Source of the DNA: Phycisphaerae bacterium
GTDB taxonomy: Bacteria; Planctomycetota; Phycisphaerae; UBA1845; Fen-1342
Reading direction: 5' to 3'
NCBI GenBank assembly: GCA_028279405.1
Contig: JANQNU010000059.1
Location: 1-64,000 of the forward strand
DNA: 64,000 nucleotides
The notes under the pieces were generated by a model. The model searched no databases. It was not told where the DNA came from and saw only the letters and a list, made by a program, of their open reading frames with translations. A program made the translations under genes and the position numbers. This document shows, in pieces, positions 43,816 to 52,629 of the stretch (positions are counted from its first letter, which is position 1; each line of letters starts with the position of its first letter).

Positions 43816-46251
43816 ATGGTAGACCGCGCCAAAGCCCCAAGTGTCCAACAGATTGCAAAGCACTATTCAGAATTGCTAAAGCCCTTGGGGAACGCGACAG
43901 ATCTCTGGGTCCGCCCAGTACTCATGGGACCGCAAGGTAAGTGGGTCCATGAGCTACTGGCATCGACAATGCTGCGAGAGATGGGGCTCCTGAAACCAAA
44001 GTCGCCTTCACAACACAACGGGGCGTGGAAGACTGGCAATTTTCTGCAAACGGTTGAAGAGGATGCCAGTCGCGCCGGGTACACCACACGGCTGCTGTTT
44101 TGCCGGAAGACGTGCGCGCCATCTTATGAACTCCTGGTCGACGTGATCGGCGCTCTTGGGGACCCGGGGCGCTACCTAGGAACGCCGACCGCCGATCCGA
44201 ACTCCGGGTCATTGAGGCCCGAGGCCGAGCGAGCACGCCGCGTACTTGCCGCATTCTGTCAGCGGCTCGGCGCCGATTGCTGGACGGCCTATGCCTACGA
44301 TCGGGTAGACAACCGCCCCGTACTATATGACATGAGTGGCTTGCAATGGCCTGAGGCGATGTACAGCCATCGACTGCTGCACTCGGTTGTAGCACGCCAC
44401 ATGTTCGGCGCTGATTCGACAGAGGTAATACTCGCGGCACTCGTCGACTCGTCCTTGAGCGCGCCGTCGTTCGTGTCTTTTGCCCGTCGGGAAGGCGTCG
44501 ACCCGCGACAGGTGATCGCCATTCGGTTGCTGTGGCGCGATTCACGGGTGCTAATCTTCCTAAATCGTCGAAAGGGAGGGGACGAATCGACGCTGGAGGA
44601 TACCGTTCGGTCGATTGGGACGAAAAGGGCCGGGGCAGCGTCAACCACGGATCAGCCGTTGCCCGACGACTTTCACCATCCGCCGGCGTTGGCCAACTTA
44701 TGGGCCGCGCTCGCAGACCTTCCTGATCATCGAGATACGGGCTATGCCAAAGCGCGAGAACGAGTGGAGGCCGAGCGCCGAACGCTCGATCTCACCGTCC
44801 GGCAGTTACAGGGCTTCCTGAACGGCGTCGGTGGTGACCTGTCGGTCGTCCGTGCCGATCGGCGCCCGGAGCTCCCCCTGGATCCCATCATGAAGTCGCT
44901 GATTAGCGCCTACCGCGATGGTAACGGCCTTGCGCATCTCGAGGGGGGGTTGAAGGTTGCGCTGAACTCAAAAGACAGCGTCAAGGGACACCAAGAGTAT
45001 GCACGGCTCATATACGCGCGTGTCTTGGAAGTTCAGGACGGGAAGGTCCACTTTCCGAAGAACGACGAGTACCTGTACGTCTTGCCCAGCGGCGAGTGTG
45101 AACAGGCGCTTTCGGCTTCGGTTCGTACCGATGATGCCGGCCTTGTCGAGACTTCGATATGTGCCCAGGCTGCCGCGTGGGGCGTGTCGCTTCTGGTTGG
45201 GAAGGGCGATGCACTCGAGCGCAAGCGAGTGCGGCGAATCAGCCGGGACCGAGTCGGTGTAGGGATGGATCCCGCTCAGGTGCCGGCGCTTTGCGCGCCT
45301 GTCGGTGCGGAAGTTGCGATACCGATTCGTGGGCAATCAGCACGTGAAGTGGTCGCAGTTGCGAATCTCGAATGCGAAACCACGCTCGACGCCGACCAGC
45401 TCAAGCGCGCCGAAGCGGTCGTGCGGGCATACGAGGCGCTTCGTGAGTACAACAGTCGTGGCAGCACCGGGTTCGTCGCAGAATGCCTCAATCAGGCCGC
45501 CGAAACAGATCGCGAGAAAGCAATGGAGCTGCGACCGCTTCTGAAAGGATTCTGCGATTGGCTGGTGCGCACCGTGCCGTGCGATATGGCGCGGATCGTG
45601 AGCTACGATCGCCGGACGCGCTCCTGGCGCCCAGTTGCGGTTGCCGTTAGCCGGGAACTTGCGAAACAGGCACTAGCAAACTGCGACGTGCTCAATATGG
45701 GTGTGCAGGCTGCCGGCGCGCTTGCCGCGGAACTCGCTTCGCCTGAGCCGACCGAGGCCGCCACGATCCGGGCCACGGCGCTGGACGACGGCGTGCGGGA
45801 GATCGTCGCCGAGGCGATTGCTCCTGCGTTCTATCCAAGAAGTCGCGGGATTACCTGGGACACGTTCACGGGCCGGCGAACCCACTTCTTCTGCCACGAG
45901 GCCCACCGTAGTAAAGACGTGCTGGGCGATGAGTACGAAGAGAAAACCCAGGCCGAGCAGAAGAACAACGACGGTTCGGGGACATGCGCCCGCGACGGCT
46001 CGAATGCCGAGGAGTCTGATGGTCCGACGCGCGGCGGGCGTGTTTCTTACCAGACGCTCATCGAGCGGTACTCGCAGTGGCTCTATTGCGCTCCGTTTAC
46101 CGCGAACGAGCATGCGTTTCCCGAAGGCGTTCTTTCGTTGGCCTGCATGACGGACAACGGCAAACGGCCGAACGAGGTGGAGCAAATCATCGGTGCTGAT
46201 TTGCGAGTGCTGGCAGCGATCTATGCGCTGAATCGTTACTTCTCGCCCTAG
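43816..46251 (+). CDS. Large orphan protein with GAF-like segments
   Basis: The 811-residue protein has no membrane helix, signal peptide or catalytic signature that I recognise. Three regions look GAF-like: about 130-270 (LAAFCQRLGADCWTAYAYD...), 410-545 (CAPVGAEVAIPIRGQSAREVVAVANLEC, the typical IPI..G.vvGVLnLe ending) and 570-811 (FCDWLVRTVPCDMARIVSYD, then YSQWLYCAPFTANEHAFPEGVLSLACM). There is no kinase, cyclase or DNA-binding output, so it may sense a ligand or serve as a partner for another regulator. Its text is a little lower in GC than neighbours, which hints at a different history. Confidence 0.72.
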   Translation: MVDRAKAPSVQQIAKHYSELLKPLGNATDLWVRPVLMGPQGKWVHELLASTMLREMGLLKPKSPSQHNGAWKTGNFLQTVEEDASRAGYTTRLLFCRKTCAPSYELLVDVIGALGDPGRYLGTPTADPNSGSLRPEAERARRVLAAFCQRLGADCWTAYAYDRVDNRPVLYDMSGLQWPEAMYSHRLLHSVVARHMFGADSTEVILAALVDSSLSAPSFVSFARREGVDPRQVIAIRLLWRDSRVLIFLNRRKGGDESTLEDTVRSIGTKRAGAASTTDQPLPDDFHHPPALANLWAALADLPDHRDTGYAKARERVEAERRTLDLTVRQLQGFLNGVGGDLSVVRADRRPELPLDPIMKSLISAYRDGNGLAHLEGGLKVALNSKDSVKGHQEYARLIYARVLEVQDGKVHFPKNDEYLYVLPSGECEQALSASVRTDDAGLVETSICAQAAAWGVSLLVGKGDALERKRVRRISRDRVGVGMDPAQVPALCAPVGAEVAIPIRGQSAREVVAVANLECETTLDADQLKRAEAVVRAYEALREYNSRGSTGFVAECLNQAAETDREKAMELRPLLKGFCDWLVRTVPCDMARIVSYDRRTRSWRPVAVAVSRELAKQALANCDVLNMGVQAAGALAAELASPEPTEAATIRATALDDGVREIVAEAIAPAFYPRSRGITWDTFTGRRTHFFCHEAHRSKDVLGDEYEEKTQAEQKNNDGSGTCARDGSNAEESDGPTRGGRVSYQTLIERYSQWLYCAPFTANEHAFPEGVLSLACMTDNGKRPNEVEQIIGADLRVLAAIYALNRYFSP

Positions 46252-46280
46252 GCGCTGCTCCCACTCAACCCCGCGTGGCA

Positions 46281-47324
46281 TCATTCTGATGGTTTGAGTT
46301 TCGCGGCTCGCCGTTGAGCGAGACGTCGGGCAAGACGTTGCATATCGGAAACCGGGTCGGTCTCGTCGATGATCTCGTGACCGATGAGCGTTTCGAGCAC
46401 ATCTTCCAGCGTGACGATCCCTTCGACGCCGCCGTGCTCGTCAACCACTAAGGCGATATGGGCGTTGCGCGTCAGCATTTGATCGAGGGCATCGGCTACC
46501 GAGGCAAGCCCGGGCAGACTGAGAATCGGCCGCTTGAGCGTTCTAAGCAGCGCCGCTGACTTGTCGTGCGCAGCGGCGTTCGCGATGTCGTAGCGGGTAA
46601 CATAGCCGACGATATCATCGATGGATCCGCGGTAGAGCGGAATACGGGAGAAACGAAGCGGCGGCTGCGCATTGAGCGCGTCGGAGATCGTCTGGTCCAA
46701 TGGCAGCGCAACCATCACGGTGCGCGGCGTCACGATCTCCGAGACCCGAACGGTGTTGAGTGTCAGCAGGTTCGTGACGATGCGATGGTCGCGCTCGTCG
46801 AGTGCGCCGCCTTCGTGGCCCAAGCGGATCGTGGCGAGCACCTCCAGTCGTGTGATCCGCTCTCGATGCCGCTGAAAACCTACCAGCCGGTTGATCCATT
46901 CGAGTGGCACGACGATCGGAATGCAAAGCTTGACCAACGCATGGGTGCTGTACGCAGTGAAGGCGACGAGGCGATTCGCATGCACGGCGCCGAGCGTCTT
47001 CGGAATGATCTCGCTCAGCAAGAGTATCGCGAGCGTCATCACTGCGCTCGCGACACCCACCGCGGTGTCGCCGAATGCGACGGCCGCCTGCGCACCGACA
47101 CCGGCAGCGCCGACGGTGTGGGCGATCGTGTTCAACGTGAGAATGGCTGCAAGCGGCCGGTCGAGGTTGTCTTTCAGGGCCTTCATGCTTGGGCCCGCGG
47201 CGGCGCCCTGGGCCACCAGCGACTCGACGTAGCTCCGCGGCAGACTGAGCAGACTCGCTTCAAGCAAGGAGCACAGGAAAGACCCCCCGAGCGCGAGCAC
47301 GGCGTAGAGGATCAAGAGTGTCAT
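46281..47324 (-). CDS. CNNM/CorC-type transporter-associated protein (DUF21 plus CBS pair)
   Basis: The 347-residue protein has the DUF21 membrane domain (about 1-150; LCSLLEASLLSLPRSYVESL, AHTVGAAGVGAQAA, LLSEIIPKTLGAVHANRL) followed by two CBS domains (VSEIVTPRTVMVALP, FSRIPLYRGSIDDIVGYVTRYDI, then HIALVVDEHGGVEGIVTLEDVLETLIG). Proteins of this type export magnesium or sodium-linked divalent cations or modulate such transport. The C-terminal CorC-HlyC domain is missing, replaced by a short basic tail. It converges with the GAF-like gene. Confidence 0.9.
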   Translation of the reverse strand: MTLLILYAVLALGGSFLCSLLEASLLSLPRSYVESLVAQGAAAGPSMKALKDNLDRPLAAILTLNTIAHTVGAAGVGAQAAVAFGDTAVGVASAVMTLAILLLSEIIPKTLGAVHANRLVAFTAYSTHALVKLCIPIVVPLEWINRLVGFQRHRERITRLEVLATIRLGHEGGALDERDHRIVTNLLTLNTVRVSEIVTPRTVMVALPLDQTISDALNAQPPLRFSRIPLYRGSIDDIVGYVTRYDIANAAAHDKSAALLRTLKRPILSLPGLASVADALDQMLTRNAHIALVVDEHGGVEGIVTLEDVLETLIGHEIIDETDPVSDMQRLARRLAQRRAAKLKPSE

Positions 47325-47543
47325 GATCGCAAACTCCTACCCCTCCGCGACTAACCGTGCGATTGAGTACCGCCGCGCCACGCAGTCGGCCGCACGGATG
47401 CTCTCCCGCGTCATGAGGAGCATGAGGATCGTCAATGATGTCGTCAAGCCTCGACCAGGGGCGCCAATAGGCGGCGCACGTACTATGTCGGGAGCTGCTC
47501 TGGGGCCTTGCCGGTCGCGTGTGCCGTACGCTACCCTCTCTGC

Positions 47544-48242
47544 ATGTCGCAGGATTTTTCTCAGTACGACACACGTGGCTATCCGATGCTCCCGGCGCGC
47601 GAGGGATATGCGGAGTGGGTTGCGAGCTACGAGCAATCGGTCAAGGACGAAATGGACTTGCGCCTGTTGGATCGATTGCCACCGTCGTCCTGGAACGCCG
47701 CCGAGGTGATCGATCTGGCGTGCGGTACCGGGCGCATCGGCGTCTGGCTCGCCAACCACGCCGACCTCGGCGCGATCGACGGTGTCGACCTGACCCCCGA
47801 GATGCTCGCCGGCGCTGCGGCCAAGAAAGTCTATCGGCGTCTGACGGTGGGGGACGTCGGCGCGACCGGACTGCCGGGCGCCGCCTATGATCTCGCGATC
47901 GCAGTGCTCGTCGACGAGCACCTGCACTCGCTGAAGCCGATCTACCGTGAAGCGGCACGCCTGCTGCGACCGAGTGGCCGGTTCGTGATCGTCGGATTTC
48001 ACCCCCAGTTTATCATGAGCACCGGAATGCCGACGCATTTTCATCGCGCCACCGGCGAAGCGGTCGCGATCGAAACCCACGTGCACCTGCTCAGCGATCA
48101 CGTCCGGGCAGCGCTCGGCGCGGGATTGACCTTGACCGCGATGGACGAGGGCGTGATCGATGACGCCTGGATCGCTCAGAAGCCGAAATGGGAGCGTTTC
48201 CGCGGACGTCCGGTGAGTTTCCTCTTCGATTGGCGCAAGTAG
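47544..48242 (+). CDS. Class I SAM-dependent methyltransferase
   Basis: ATG at 47544 gives 232 residues. Motif I is VIDLACGTGRIGVWLANH, then GVDLTPEML, AYDLAIAVLVDEHLHSLKPIYREAARLLRPSGRFVIVGFHP. The C-terminal part (HVHLLSDHVRAALGAGLTLTAMDEGVID) is typical of small-molecule or menaquinone-like Methyltransf_11/25 enzymes. The substrate is unknown. It lies between two minus-strand genes and so is probably transcribed alone. Confidence 0.87.
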   Translation: MSQDFSQYDTRGYPMLPAREGYAEWVASYEQSVKDEMDLRLLDRLPPSSWNAAEVIDLACGTGRIGVWLANHADLGAIDGVDLTPEMLAGAAAKKVYRRLTVGDVGATGLPGAAYDLAIAVLVDEHLHSLKPIYREAARLLRPSGRFVIVGFHPQFIMSTGMPTHFHRATGEAVAIETHVHLLSDHVRAALGAGLTLTAMDEGVIDDAWIAQKPKWERFRGRPVSFLFDWRK

Positions 48243-48249
48243 GCGCCGC

Positions 48250-49455
48250 TCATCCGTTCGCGTGCGCACTCAGCCAATCGAGCACAAGCGGGTAGACCTG
48301 CTCGTACGCGGCAGGGGAGTACTCGAACTCGCCGTGGCCGAGGTCGTCGAAAACGCGCAATGTCTTGTCCGTCGAACGTACGGCGTCGAAGAACACTTCC
48401 TCACAGACCTGCGCGTCCGCGATGTTGTCCATTCCGCCCAGGATGAGCAGCAGGGGCAGATCGATCTGATGGTAGTGCTGGGCATAGTCATGCTCGTTGC
48501 TGCCCAGGGCGCTGACGAATGAGCGTGCCCGCACGCTCTTGGCGAGCTGCCGTAGTACGCCGGCCTTCATGCGGTCGGCGGCGTAGCGGATTCCCTCCAG
48601 AAAGATCTCCGGCTGAAACGTTTCGATACCCTTGAACTGGTTGGCGAGGAATGCGACCGTGCCGCCCCACAGTTTGTCGAGCGGGTCCCAGAAATCCCGC
48701 CAGACCTGCGGCATCTCCGCCTTTCGCCGCCACTCGTCCGATGGTCGCGCCCAGTCGAGTCGCAATTCGCCGAACGCGTCGACCAGTACCTGAAGCCAGA
48801 CCGCGTCCGAGAGAATCTCAAACAGGTAGTTCGCGCCGCCGACGCGCTCCGACCGCGGCTGAAAGAGCCGTGACAGGCGCAGGGCGCCATGCTCGTCGTA
48901 GAGCGACGCGGGCCAGCGTAGTGCAGCCGGGAACTCGAGCAGCACGCAGCCGCGAAGTAATGCCTGACGCTCAGCGGCGCGACGCGGGTCCGCCACAATC
49001 CGCTCCGCACCGGTCGCGGGCTTCACCAAGTCCGCACCCTGCAGCCAGGCGCTGGTCGACATTGCCCCCATGCTGTTTGCGACGACGATCGGGCGCTCAC
49101 CGGTCGCTCGCTGGACCCCGTTGACGACCGCCGGCACGTCATAGAGCGCAAAGTGATCGACGCACCAATCCTTCTGGTCCGTCGGCGCTTCGCTACGGGA
49201 CGCACCGTTTCCGTGCCCGCGCAGGTTCATTAGCCAGACGTCGTAGCCGGCTTCATAGGCCAACGTCGGCAAGCTGCGGAACGTCCCGGCGCGCGTTTGA
49301 ATGTCCGGCATGTCCCACAAATCGACATTGACCGCGAGTCCATGGATGAAGATCAGCGGTGGGCCGTCAGGAGAGGCCCGACGACGTACTCGGATCGCAG
49401 CCCCGTCATCGGTAACGAACGTGTGAATGTCGACGCTTTGCGGGTCAGCCGTCAT
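48250..49455 (-). CDS. Alpha/beta hydrolase, PhaC/lipase-like
   Basis: The 401-residue protein shows PPLIFIHGLAVNVDLWD (oxyanion loop), the nucleophile elbow ANSMGAMS (Ser near 128), ILGGMDNIAD for the acid and LGHGEFEYSP for the His. A long insertion (about 150-290) forms a cap. The layout resembles the polyhydroxyalkanoate synthase/lipase branch, but the nucleophile is Ser instead of the Cys of PhaC, so it is a hydrolase rather than a synthase. No signal peptide is seen. The stop lies 7 bases from the convergent methyltransferase stop. Confidence 0.8.
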   Translation of the reverse strand: MTADPQSVDIHTFVTDDGAAIRVRRRASPDGPPLIFIHGLAVNVDLWDMPDIQTRAGTFRSLPTLAYEAGYDVWLMNLRGHGNGASRSEAPTDQKDWCVDHFALYDVPAVVNGVQRATGERPIVVANSMGAMSTSAWLQGADLVKPATGAERIVADPRRAAERQALLRGCVLLEFPAALRWPASLYDEHGALRLSRLFQPRSERVGGANYLFEILSDAVWLQVLVDAFGELRLDWARPSDEWRRKAEMPQVWRDFWDPLDKLWGGTVAFLANQFKGIETFQPEIFLEGIRYAADRMKAGVLRQLAKSVRARSFVSALGSNEHDYAQHYHQIDLPLLLILGGMDNIADAQVCEEVFFDAVRSTDKTLRVFDDLGHGEFEYSPAAYEQVYPLVLDWLSAHANG

Positions 49456-49622
49456 GGTGAATCCGCGCCACGTAGATGAGATGGGCAGTCGAAAACCAGC
49501 CCATTAATTGTCCGACAGAGGTAAGCGAAACGAAGGAAAGGTCGGGGTCCTGCCACCACATTCGTGAGGATCGTCACCCGACCGACAGCCCCAACAGGCA
49601 ACCCGGAGGCGCAGCCAAGAAG

Positions 49623-49988
49623 CTAGGCCGCAGCCGTGACGTTTTGCTTGGCAAGCTCGACCAGCTTGTCAAACGCGGCGGGATCGGCGATCGCCACCTC
49701 ACTCAACATCTTGCGGTTGAGGATGACGTTCGCAAGCTTCAAGCCATGCATGAACCGACTGTACGAGATACCCCGCTCGCGGCACGCCGCAGTGACACGG
49801 ACGATCCACAGGGCCCGGAAATCCCGCTTGCGATTGCGACGGTCACGGAACGCGTACTGTCCCGACTTGATCACCGCCTGCTTGGCGTTCTTGAACAGCT
49901 TGCTCCGCGAGGCGACGTAACCCCGTGCCTTGCGAAGAATCCGCTTGCGTCGTCGTCGGGTAGCTGGCCCGCCGCTCACTCGTGGCAT
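49623..49988 (-). CDS. rplT: Large ribosomal subunit protein bL20
   Basis: The 121-residue protein is a full-length bL20: basic N-terminal helix ([24 protein letters not shown]), [40 protein letters not shown] and [25 protein letters not shown]. It binds 23S rRNA early in assembly. It follows rpmI by 35 bases. Confidence 0.97.
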   Translation of the reverse strand: MPRVSGGPATRRRRKRILRKARGYVASRSKLFKNAKQAVIKSGQYAFRDRRNRKRDFRALWIVRVTAACRERGISYSRFMHGLKLANVILNRKMLSEVAIADPAAFDKLVELAKQNVTAAA

Positions 49989-50023
49989 GACTCACAACTC
50001 CTGCAATTCAGCGCCCAACGGCG

Positions 50024-50218
50024 CTACACGCCCAAGGCCCGCAAGGCCGAATCGTTCAGCCGCCCCTTGAAATCATTCTTCTTACGCAGCCGTTGGCAAT
50101 GACGGCCCGGCGTCCCGCTCATCAGGTGACCGGCGAATGACTTCTTGAAACGCACCTTCTTCTTGGCGCTAACGGTCACCCGTTTCTTCAAGCCCTTGTG
50201 CGGTTTGAACTTCGGCAT
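50024..50218 (-). CDS. rpmI: Large ribosomal subunit protein bL35
   Basis: ATG at 50218 gives 64 residues, the normal length; the longer open frame upstream runs through repeats. MPKFKPHKGLKKRVTV, SAKKKVRFKKSFAGH and RQ/RLRKKNDF are typical of bL35. In most bacteria infC precedes rpmI and rplT in one operon. Here the 490 bases upstream are repeat-bearing non-coding DNA, so infC has been separated or lost from this locus. Confidence 0.95.
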   Translation of the reverse strand: MPKFKPHKGLKKRVTVSAKKKVRFKKSFAGHLMSGTPGRHCQRLRKKNDFKGRLNDSALRALGV

Positions 50219-50370
50219 CACTGTTCTTCCGTTCCAGAGTTTCGAGTCGCATACTATAAGCCCACTCGACCCACTCTGCAAGCACCTCCCAGCGAGCCCG
50301 GGGAGCAAGCCGCCAGGATGAGGCATGCGTCTACGCCGCCTGCCCCGGCAAGCAACTTCCGCCAACAAAA

Positions 50371-50540
50371 GGGTGGGGTGGGCGTCTCGCCCCTCTTTGA
50401 CCGCTCGCTTGCGCTCGCGGCTCGCCTTGGCGTCGCTTGACTCCTGCGAGGACCAAACACCACGAGCCCCGAGCGCCAACGAGGGGCTCAAGTTACGTGA
50501 GATGGACAGAAACCGTCGCTTGCGCTCCGGGCTCGCGTTG
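50371..50540. repeat. Intergenic repeat cluster upstream of rpmI
   Basis: The 493-base gap 50219-50711 contains no supported gene. GGGTGGGGTGGGCGTCTCGC (50371-50390), CCGCTCGCTTGCGCTCGCGG (50401-50420), CACGAGCCCCGAGCGCCAAC (50462-50481) and GTCGCTTGCGCTCCGGGCTC (50515-50534) follow each other in the order seen at 28233-28350. The rest of the gap holds nothing I recognise. Confidence 0.75.
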
Positions 50541-50711
50541 TACCCGGCCCCACAGCAGGGCCGCGGCACCCCTCGGGCCCCCGATTTTCCTTGCAAGCAC
50601 GTCCAGAACCCGGCAAGCTGACAGAGATCTCGCTGTGGTGGGCCACTACGGAAGAGGACGACAAACGCCCGGGCTCTGCGATGATTCCTGGGAATACTGG
50701 AGGGTGAGAGC

Positions 50712-51917
50712 ATGCTTGCGACAACGTTTGCTTCGAGCGTCACCCGGTTCGGCGTAACCTGCCTATTGGCGGCCATCGCTCAACCGGTGGTGGCCGGCAC
50801 GACCTACATCCTGGAGCCGCTCTTTCCAGCCGGCGGGGGCGCGTTCTCCTTCGGTTACGCGATCAGCAATAGCGGAACAGTCTACGGCGATACGACCACC
50901 GGGGTCGGAAAAAGGGGCACACGCTGGAACGCCGGCACCGGCGAATTGCTCGAGACGATCCAATCCGGAAGCGGTTCCGGCGCCAACTGGGGCAACGACA
51001 ACGGCTGGGCGGTCGGGTTTTCCTCGACGAGCGACGGATCACGAGGCGCGGTCTGGAAGCCCGGACAGGGCAACTCGCCGATCAACATCGGCAACCTTGG
51101 CCAGGGACGCACCCAGAGTCGATTGTTCGGCATCAACGACCAGAACGTCGCGGTAGGCTTCGCGCCCGCGCCGAACGCCAAAAACGGGGTGTTCCGGGCC
51201 GCGACCTGGACCGAGGCCGACGGGATCGAGATCCTGCCCGATTTCCCCGGCACCAATCGGACCGAAGGCTACATGATCAATAACAAAGGCGTCGTCGTCG
51301 GTGAGGGCAGTACGTCGATGGGCGTACGTGCAATGCGCTGGCAGCCCGGCGAGGCGGCGCCGCGGATCCTCGACTCGGTGAGCGGGAACGGGTCCAGCAC
51401 CGCTTGGTCGGTGAACGACGCCGGCGTCGCAGTCGGCTACGGGACAACGAGCAGCGGGATTCGCGCGACGATGTGGAGCGCCGACGGAACACCGACCAGC
51501 CTCGGCAATCCGATCAACCGAAACCAGGCGACCTACGCCTACGACATCAACGAAGCCGGCGCGGTCGTCGGTCAGGTCGCGGACCAAGGCGGTCGCGAGA
51601 ACCGCTCGGGTTCCGGCGGCCGGCGCGGTTGGATCTGGACCGCGGTTGACGGAATGGTCCTGCTCGACGACCTGATCGACCCCAGTACGCCGAGTCGCGG
51701 GTTGTGGGACGTGATCCTGGAAGCGAACTCGATCAACGATGCGGGCCAGATCACTGGCCTGGGCATCTTCAACGGGCGATCCGTAGCCTATGTTGCCACG
51801 CCAATTCCCGAGCCGGCCAGCTTCTGGCTCCTGGCGTCATTGCTGCTGCCGGCGCTCGCGCGACGCCGAAAGGGTGGCACTGGCGGCTTGTCCGCCAGTG
51901 TTCGAAGCGCGCGTTGA
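50712..51917 (+). CDS. PEP-CTERM protein with HAF repeats
   Basis: The 401-residue protein starts with a signal peptide (about 1-27, FGVTCLLAAIAQPVVAG) after GGAGGGTGAGAG. It is built of repeats of about 45 residues of the extracellular HAF type, with motifs such as GINDQNVAVGF and MINNKGVVVGEG and AYDINEAGAVVGQV. The end PIPEPASFWLLASLLLPALARRRK is the PEP motif, hydrophobic helix and basic stop of PEP-CTERM proteins handled by exosortase. The final 14 residues (GGTGGLSASVRSAR) are encoded by a dispersed inverted repeat that reaches into the gene. Confidence 0.88.
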   Translation: MLATTFASSVTRFGVTCLLAAIAQPVVAGTTYILEPLFPAGGGAFSFGYAISNSGTVYGDTTTGVGKRGTRWNAGTGELLETIQSGSGSGANWGNDNGWAVGFSSTSDGSRGAVWKPGQGNSPINIGNLGQGRTQSRLFGINDQNVAVGFAPAPNAKNGVFRAATWTEADGIEILPDFPGTNRTEGYMINNKGVVVGEGSTSMGVRAMRWQPGEAAPRILDSVSGNGSSTAWSVNDAGVAVGYGTTSSGIRATMWSADGTPTSLGNPINRNQATYAYDINEAGAVVGQVADQGGRENRSGSGGRRGWIWTAVDGMVLLDDLIDPSTPSRGLWDVILEANSINDAGQITGLGIFNGRSVAYVATPIPEPASFWLLASLLLPALARRRKGGTGGLSASVRSAR

Positions 51918-51942
51918 TTGGTTGCATGCGACAAGTGCCACG
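51872..51942. repeat. Two-armed inverted repeat element, short copy
   Basis: GGGTGGCACTGGCGGCTTGT and its inverted inner partner (51872-51902) are followed by an outer arm that reads, on the minus strand, GTGGCACTTGTCGCATGCAA. It is a shortened copy of the elements at 1441-1560 and 60770-60891. It covers the last 14 codons and stop of the PEP-CTERM gene. Confidence 0.65.
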
Positions 51943-52004
51943 CGGCCGCCATCGACCCATCGCTTGTGCTCCGAGCCCGTATCGGTGTCCCCGGCACTAT
52001 GACT

Positions 52005-52595
52005 TCAACGGTACGCGATCGCCTGCTGAAGGCGCGCTGCAACGTCGCGGTCCTCAACTGTAGCCAGCACGTCCTTCCATGCCTCCGGACCGCCTGTCTG
52101 TCGGACCCGCGCGACAGTTTCGCGGAGCAACCGGTCGCGGCTGCGGACAAAGTTGTCGAACGCCGACCGGAGTTCGTCACGCGACCAATGCGTGAGCGGG
52201 TCAGCGATGCCCGTCTGGTCGCGCGCCCAGCGCAACAGGCTCTTGTCGTCCTCGGTGTACCGGAACAAGGCGCTGATGGCGACGATTCTCTGGCTAGCAG
52301 TGCCGAGGAAGTCGCGGACGTGTTCCGGGAGCGCGCGGAGCCGATCATCGAGCGTCGCACCGCCGAGCGTGTCGATCCAGCCGGCAGCGCGCGTGGGCTG
52401 CTCCTCATCCGGCGGTTCGAGCCGCGCCGGCGGAACGACCAGATGCCGGTGACCGGTCGGGAATTGGATGGACACCCGATGGGCCGCTGCACCGCCCGCG
52501 GTCGTTGGCTGGACCCGCAGAACGGTACCGATGCCCCACTCGGGCCGCGCCGGCACGCGTACCTTCTTGCCGATCAGACCGGCCGTAATCTCCAT
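52005..52595 (-). CDS. DUF3553-like protein adjoining the sheath fusion gene
   Basis: The 196-residue protein begins with a domain (about 1-62) that resembles DUF3553, with VRVPARPEWGIGTVLRVQ and HLVVPPARLEPP, a small beta-barrel-like module recalling the CarD or Tudor types. A basic helical part (about 85-196) follows, with HWSRDELRSAFDNFVRSRDRLL and repeated Arg. No enzymatic motif is seen. Its start is 34 bases after the TssB-TssC fusion stop on the same strand, so it is likely cotranscribed. Whether it helps the sheath or acts on nucleic acid is unknown. Confidence 0.65.
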   Translation of the reverse strand: MEITAGLIGKKVRVPARPEWGIGTVLRVQPTTAGGAAAHRVSIQFPTGHRHLVVPPARLEPPDEEQPTRAAGWIDTLGGATLDDRLRALPEHVRDFLGTASQRIVAISALFRYTEDDKSLLRWARDQTGIADPLTHWSRDELRSAFDNFVRSRDRLLRETVARVRQTGGPEAWKDVLATVEDRDVAARLQQAIAYR

Positions 52596-52629
52596 CCGCA
52601 GCTCGCTCCCGTGTCGCAGGTCGCGACGA

